From: Beijerinckiaceae bacterium
Lineage (GTDB): Bacteria; Pseudomonadota; Alphaproteobacteria; Rhizobiales; Beijerinckiaceae
Assembly (NCBI GenBank): GCA_027346205.1
Contig: DAIESR010000368.1
Coordinates: 1-10,223 of the forward strand
Length of the DNA stretch: 10,223 nucleotides
Direction: 5' to 3'
Shown one piece after another: positions 7,328 to 10,223 of the stretch. How positions within the stretch are numbered: position 1 is the first letter of the stretch; each line of letters begins with the position of its first letter. Both the position numbers and the translations under genes were made by a program. Under the pieces are notes generated by a model that was not told the DNA's origin, ran no database searches, and saw nothing but the letters and a program-made list of their open reading frames with translations.

Positions 7328-7351
7328 AGCCGAGCCATGCGGGGCTCGGCT
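7328..7351 (+). terminator. Hairpin 2 downstream of clpP
   Basis: AGCCGAGCC (7328-7336) and GGCTCGGCT (7343-7351) form a second perfect 9-bp stem with a 6-base loop, only 17 bases after hairpin 1. It has the same stem and loop lengths but unrelated sequence. A weak GCTTT follows. The pair probably ends or stabilises the clpP transcript. Confidence 0.55.
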
Positions 7352-7693
7352 GGGTGCTTTGGTCCAGCTGCGAGCATGTGTCGCGGCTCGCTCGGCAATG
7401 ATTCACGGCGGACTTTGTGGCGGACAATGTTCCGCCGATCGAGATGTGGAGCCTGGCGGCAGTCACGTTATGAGCGATGCCGTCAGTGTATTGCCGCGGA
7501 ATCCACAAAATTCACGGGCTTGCTCCGGGGCGATGAACCGCAGAGAGACTGCGACATCATTTTCAGATTGACACATCTGCCCGGCTTGGCTGAGCCAAGT
7601 TCGGTCAAAGAGTGCCCCACGACGGATGGAACAGCCTGTTGGACGCGGGCGCTACGAGACTTCGCGCTTGCGCGGAGCGATCGAAAGTGGCCC

Positions 7694-7734
7694 CCCACCA
7701 GTTGTCTGTACCGGACGCGCCCACCAGATGTCTG
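7694..7734. repeat. Short direct repeat, period 26
   Basis: CCCACCAGTTGTCTG (7694-7708) and CCCACCAGATGTCTG (7720-7734) match at 14 of 15 bases. On the minus strand this region reads CTGGTGGGGGGCCACTTTCG, reminiscent of the repeated transposase-binding sites at ends of IS21-family elements. No transposase gene accompanies it, so a decayed insertion-sequence end is only a guess. Confidence 0.5.
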
Positions 7735-7756
7735 CTGGGACTTTCCCCAGGCTCGG

Positions 7757-7784
7757 TTTGGTGCATGACGTTTGGTGCATGACG
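7757..7784. repeat. Tandem 14-bp duplication
   Basis: TTTGGTGCATGACG occurs twice back to back (7757-7770 and 7771-7784) without mismatch, and one matching base extends on each side. It looks like a recent slippage or target-type duplication in non-coding DNA. Confidence 0.85.
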
Positions 7785-8017
7785 TCGCCGGAAAGCGAGT
7801 CAAATCACACGGTTGCAGTCCAGCTAGGGATCCGATGGTGATGGCATAACTGTTGCTTCTTACCTCCCCCAGCAACTGGTTCCGGTAACAATGCAGTTTA
7901 ACCACTTGGACGCACTTTTTTGGCATTATGCTGCCAGACTGTTGCGCCCATGTGACGCAAAAAGTCACGGGGCGGGAGAATCCGGCTCCGGGGCTTGATC
8001 CCAGCCTCCCGGCATGT

Positions 8018-8046
8018 TTGCATTTCCCTTAATCGGCCAAATGCAA
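8018..8046. promoter_or_regulatory. Operator-like inverted repeat upstream of clpX
   Basis: TTGCATTT (8018-8025) and AAATGCAA (8039-8046) are perfect 8-bp inverted copies 13 bases apart, about 150 bases before clpX. A TTGATC at 7995-8000 lies 17 bases before the left arm, whose TTGCAT could serve as a poor -10 box, so a regulator bound here would cover a promoter. No known regulator consensus fits well. Confidence 0.4.
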
Positions 8047-8193
8047 TTTAGAGAGTTCAAGAGGCGGAGACGGAAGCGAGCCGGCGGACCCCAAGGCGGA
8101 TGTGCCGGGAGAGGGGTGGTCTCTTTGGAGGTCGCCTTTGGCAGTTGGAAAAGGCCGAAGCAGACAGCGCATTCGGCTGGCAGGAGATGAGCC

Positions 8194-9459
8194 ATGACCA
8201 AGGTCGGCGGCAGCGACTCGAAAAACACGCTCTATTGCTCATTTTGCGGCAAGAGCCAACACGAGGTCCGTAAGCTGATTGCCGGCCCAACGGTCTTCAT
8301 CTGCGACGAATGTGTCGAGCTTTGCATGGACATCATTCGCGAGGAGAACAAATCTTCGCTGGTGAAGAGCCGGGATGGCATCCCGACGCCGAAAGAAATC
8401 TGTAAAGTTCTCGATGATTATGTGATCGGCCAGGGGCAGGCGAAACGCGTGCTGTCGGTCGCTGTCCACAATCATTACAAGCGGCTGAACCACGCCTCGA
8501 AGCACAATGACGTCGAGCTGGCGAAGTCGAACATACTGCTGATCGGCCCCACCGGCTCGGGAAAGACGCTGCTCGCGCAGACCTTGGCGCGCATCCTCGA
8601 CGTCCCCTTTACGATGGCGGATGCGACCACGCTGACGGAAGCCGGCTATGTCGGCGAGGACGTTGAAAACATCATTTTGAAGCTGCTCCAGGCGTCCGAT
8701 TACAATGTCGAGCGGGCGCAGCGCGGCATCGTCTATATTGATGAGATCGACAAGATTTCCCGCAAGTCGGACAATCCGTCGATCACGCGCGATGTTTCCG
8801 GCGAGGGTGTGCAGCAGGCGCTTCTCAAGATCATGGAAGGCACGGTTGCTTCCGTGCCGCCGCAGGGTGGCCGCAAGCATCCGCAGCAGGAGTTTCTGCA
8901 GGTCGACACGACGAACATATTGTTCATTTGCGGCGGTGCCTTCGCGGGGCTCGAGAGGATCATCTCGATGCGCGGCAAGACGACTTCGATCGGTTTTGGT
9001 GCGAGCGTGCAGGCGCCCGATGAGCGGCGGACGGGCGACATTTTGCGCAAGGTCGAGCCGGCAGATCTGCTTAAATTCGGTCTCATCCCCGAATTCGTGG
9101 GCCGGCTTCCCGTCCTCGCGACGCTTGAGGATCTCGATGAAGACGCGCTGAAGCGTATTCTGACCGAGCCGAAGAATGCCCTCGTCAAGCAATATCAGCG
9201 CTTGTTCGAAATGGAGAATACGGAACTCACCTTCCAGGACGAGGCGCTGAACGTCGTCGCCAAAAAGGCGATCGATCGGCGGACCGGCGCGCGCGGCCTG
9301 CGCTCGATCATGGAGAGCATATTGCTCGACACGATGTACGATCTGCCGGGTCTCGACGGTGTCGAGCAAGTCGTCATCGGTCCGGATGTGGTCGAGGGCA
9401 AGTCCCGTCCGCTGTATATTTACGCGGAGCGAAACGAAAAGAGCGGCACAAGCGCTTGA
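8194..9459 (+). CDS. clpX: ATP-dependent Clp protease ATP-binding subunit ClpX
   Basis: ClpX is the hexameric AAA+ unfoldase that recognises tagged or regulatory proteins and feeds them to ClpP; in alphaproteobacteria its known targets include CtrA. The 421-residue protein is full length. An N-terminal zinc-binding domain has Cys15, Cys18, Cys37 and Cys40. Walker A is GPTGSGKT at 118-125, pore loop 1 is GYVGEDVE at 151-158 and Walker B is IVYIDEID at 179-186. The RKH loop is at 227-229, the ClpP-docking IGF loop at 266-268, the arginine finger region at FVGRLP (Arg304) and sensor 2 in GARGLR at 365-370. The ATG at 8194 follows a strong AGGAGA (8182-8187) with 6 bases of spacing. The gene is isolated from clpP by 942 bases and ends 8 bases before a very large palindrome. 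Confidence 0.98.
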   Translation: MTKVGGSDSKNTLYCSFCGKSQHEVRKLIAGPTVFICDECVELCMDIIREENKSSLVKSRDGIPTPKEICKVLDDYVIGQGQAKRVLSVAVHNHYKRLNHASKHNDVELAKSNILLIGPTGSGKTLLAQTLARILDVPFTMADATTLTEAGYVGEDVENIILKLLQASDYNVERAQRGIVYIDEIDKISRKSDNPSITRDVSGEGVQQALLKIMEGTVASVPPQGGRKHPQQEFLQVDTTNILFICGGAFAGLERIISMRGKTTSIGFGASVQAPDERRTGDILRKVEPADLLKFGLIPEFVGRLPVLATLEDLDEDALKRILTEPKNALVKQYQRLFEMENTELTFQDEALNVVAKKAIDRRTGARGLRSIMESILLDTMYDLPGLDGVEQVVIGPDVVEGKSRPLYIYAERNEKSGTSA

Positions 9460-9467
9460 GCTTGGAG

Positions 9468-9536
9468 CGCCGGCCCGTTTCCCTACATGCCTCCAGGCCG
9501 TTCAGGCCTGGAGGCATGTAGGGAAACGGGCCGGCG
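9468..9536. repeat. Perfect 32-bp-arm palindrome after clpX
   Basis: The arms 9468-9499 and 9505-9536 are exact reverse complements over 32 bases with a 5-base loop GTTCA. The left arm begins CGCCGGCCCGTTTCCC and ends TGCCTCCAGGCC. In RNA this would be an extremely stable hairpin starting 8 bases after the clpX stop, and it must stop or protect the clpX transcript. There is no T-run after it. The absence of any mismatch in so long a stem suggests a recent origin, such as insertion of a mobile palindromic element, or correction between arms. Its sequence is unrelated to the palindrome at 3177-3224. Confidence 0.9.
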
Positions 9537-9620
9537 AGGCTTTGCAAGCCGCGTCGTCGAGTGCAATCGGCTCGGGGCGCGGCATCGCACAGCCCATTGC
9601 GGTGCGACTCTTGCCTGCTG

Positions 9621-9649
9621 CTTGAAAGCTGCGGCGCGGCACGCCATCT
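9621..9649 (+). promoter_or_regulatory. Heat-shock (RpoH/sigma-32 type) promoter candidate for lon
   Basis: CTTGAA (9621-9626, followed by A) and CGCCATCT (9642-9649) are separated by 15 bases. The sigma-32 consensus is CTTGAA and CCCCATNT at about 13-15 bases, so only one informative base differs. lon is a classic sigma-32 target in E. coli, which makes the placement sensible. Transcription would begin near 9656. Confidence 0.6.
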
Positions 9650-9743
9650 TACGATCAAGAAAATGTCATGTCGGCCGATCTGGCTGCATGCGCCAAGAGT
9701 TCGGACTTCATCTTGCCGTTGAGTGGCTGCCGATGCATCCGTG

Positions 9744-9758
9744 CCGGTTTTGAACCGG
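9744..9758 (+). other. Small hairpin in lon leader
   Basis: CCGGTT (9744-9749) and AACCGG (9753-9758) can pair as a 6-bp stem with a 3-base loop. It lies in the predicted leader between the heat-shock promoter candidate and lon. Function unknown. Confidence 0.4.
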
Positions 9759-9774
9759 AGCAAGAGCCTCGGCG

Positions 9775-9794
9775 CCGCTGACCCCTCTCAGCGG
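9775..9794 (+). other. Second hairpin in lon leader
   Basis: CCGCTGA (9775-9781) and TCAGCGG (9788-9794) form a perfect 7-bp stem around CCCCTC. It ends 67 bases before the lon start, too far to hide the ribosome site directly. It could slow transcription or shape mRNA stability. Confidence 0.45.
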
Positions 9795-9861
9795 TTGATC
9801 TTCCTCAATGATTTCGGCTCGGGCTTCATCTAGGAATGCGTTGCGAGAATAGGATAAAACC

Positions 9862-10223
9862 ATGACCAGCCAGAAACGTGAGCCTGTAGCCCCAGGGACG
9901 ATCCAGAGCTATCCGGTCCTGCCGCTGCGCGACATAGTCGTTTTTCCGCACATGATCGTGCCGCTTTTCGTCGGCCGCGAGAAATCGATCCGCGCGCTCG
10001 AAGAGGTGATGAAGACCGACAAGCTCATTCTGCTCGCGACGCAGATCAATGCGTCCGACGACGATCCCAATCCTGACGCGATCTTCAAGACAGGCACGCT
10101 CGCTTCCGTTCTGCAATTGCTCAAACTGCCTGACGGCACTGTGAAAGTGCTGGTGGAAGGGCAGATGCGGGCGCATGTCCAGCATTATACGCGGACAGAC
10201 GATTATTATGAGGCGGATGCCGA
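9862..10223 (+). CDS. lon: ATP-dependent Lon protease, N-terminal part (3' end outside window)
   Basis: Lon is a cytosolic homo-hexameric AAA+ serine protease that degrades misfolded and some regulatory proteins. Only the first 120 residues are in the window. They read [27 protein letters not shown], then KLILLATQ and [22 protein letters not shown], which is the N-terminal substrate-binding (LON) domain with the usual alphaproteobacterial wording. The frame is open to the right edge, and the ATPase and protease domains lie beyond it. The ATG at 9862 has AGGA (9851-9854) 7 bases upstream. A heat-shock-type promoter candidate lies about 210 bases upstream. Placement after clpX is the common Rhizobiales order. 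Confidence 0.96.
   Translation, partial: MTSQKREPVAPGTIQSYPVLPLRDIVVFPHMIVPLFVGREKSIRALEEVMKTDKLILLATQINASDDDPNPDAIFKTGTLASVLQLLKLPDGTVKVLVEGQMRAHVQHYTRTDDYYEADA

Larger units (their letters stand above)
7352..8193. other. Long gene-free stretch between clpP and clpX
   Basis: No open frame here reads like a protein. The longest frames on either strand (7220-7768 plus, 7483-7968 minus) are rich in Arg, Ser, Cys and Trp, lack a ribosome site and resemble no family I know. The base composition is less GC-rich and less codon-structured than the flanking genes, which fits decayed or inserted DNA. The stretch contains two sets of short direct repeats (7694-7734 and 7757-7784) and an operator-like inverted repeat (8018-8046). 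GTGAC/GTCAC at 7952-7968 is a further small inverted repeat. The last 200 bases or so should hold the clpX promoter and leader. Confidence 0.5.
9537..9861. other. Gap and leader before lon
   Basis: No gene is apparent in these 325 bases. They contain a heat-shock promoter candidate (9621-9649) and two hairpins (9744-9758 and 9775-9794), so most of the stretch after about 9656 would be a leader of about 205 bases on the lon message. Confidence 0.55.

Noticed and set aside
7220..7768. Plus-strand open frame starting inside clpP and running into the gap
   Set aside because: It starts within clpP in another frame, has no ribosome site, and its composition (many Arg, Cys, Trp) looks like translated non-coding DNA.
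7951..7968. CRP/FNR-type site (TGTGA...TCAC)
   Set aside because: The half-sites are 9 bases apart where 6 are needed, so it is just a small inverted repeat.
8028..8044. CtrA-type site near clpX (TTAA-N7-TTAA)
   Set aside because: Only one half (TTAA at 8029-8032) is present; the second half reads AATG.
8239..9369. Long minus-strand open frame opposite clpX (376 codons)
   Set aside because: It is an antisense shadow of clpX in high-GC DNA: no family similarity, no ribosome site, and the plus strand holds an unmistakable complete clpX.

Overview
The window is chromosomal DNA from an alphaproteobacterium, most likely of the Hyphomicrobiales (Rhizobiales) and possibly near Beijerinckiaceae. 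That placement rests on the high GC content, the order tRNA-Leu(UAG) - tig - clpP - clpX - lon, the alphaproteobacterial character of the ClpP, ClpX and Lon sequences, and a dispersed-type palindrome (core GAGCATG/CATGCTC) of a kind I recall from this order. The genus cannot be fixed from the sequence alone.

Left part (1-3240), plus strand: the 3' end of a bifunctional NAD(P)H-hydrate repair enzyme. It is followed by a two-gene unit whose stop and start overlap as ATGA: an OpgC-type membrane acyltransferase and an exported SGNH hydrolase. A near-perfect 21-bp-arm palindrome then separates this unit from a convergent gene.

Middle (3239-4832): on the minus strand, a Tat-exported multicopper-oxidase-fold protein in which nine of the ten expected copper-binding histidines are replaced. 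It is almost certainly not a copper oxidase and resembles E. coli FtsP/SufI in this respect.

Right part (4833-10223), plus strand: tRNA-Leu(UAG), then the protein-quality-control cluster: trigger factor (tig), the ClpP peptidase, the ClpX unfoldase and the start of Lon. The genes act together in folding nascent chains and degrading proteins, but they are not tightly packed. About 130 bp lie between tig and clpP. A 942-bp gap between clpP and clpX holds two tandem hairpins, short direct repeats and an operator-like inverted repeat, but no recognisable gene. A 402-bp gap between clpX and lon holds a perfect 32-bp-arm palindrome and a good heat-shock (sigma-32 type) promoter candidate with a long structured leader before lon.

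The points most worth a second look are the ligand-less multicopper oxidase, the split acyltransferase/SGNH pair, the 32-bp palindrome after clpX, the heat-shock promoter before lon, and the unexplained clpP-clpX gap. I see no CRISPR array, rRNA, intact insertion sequence or phage gene.
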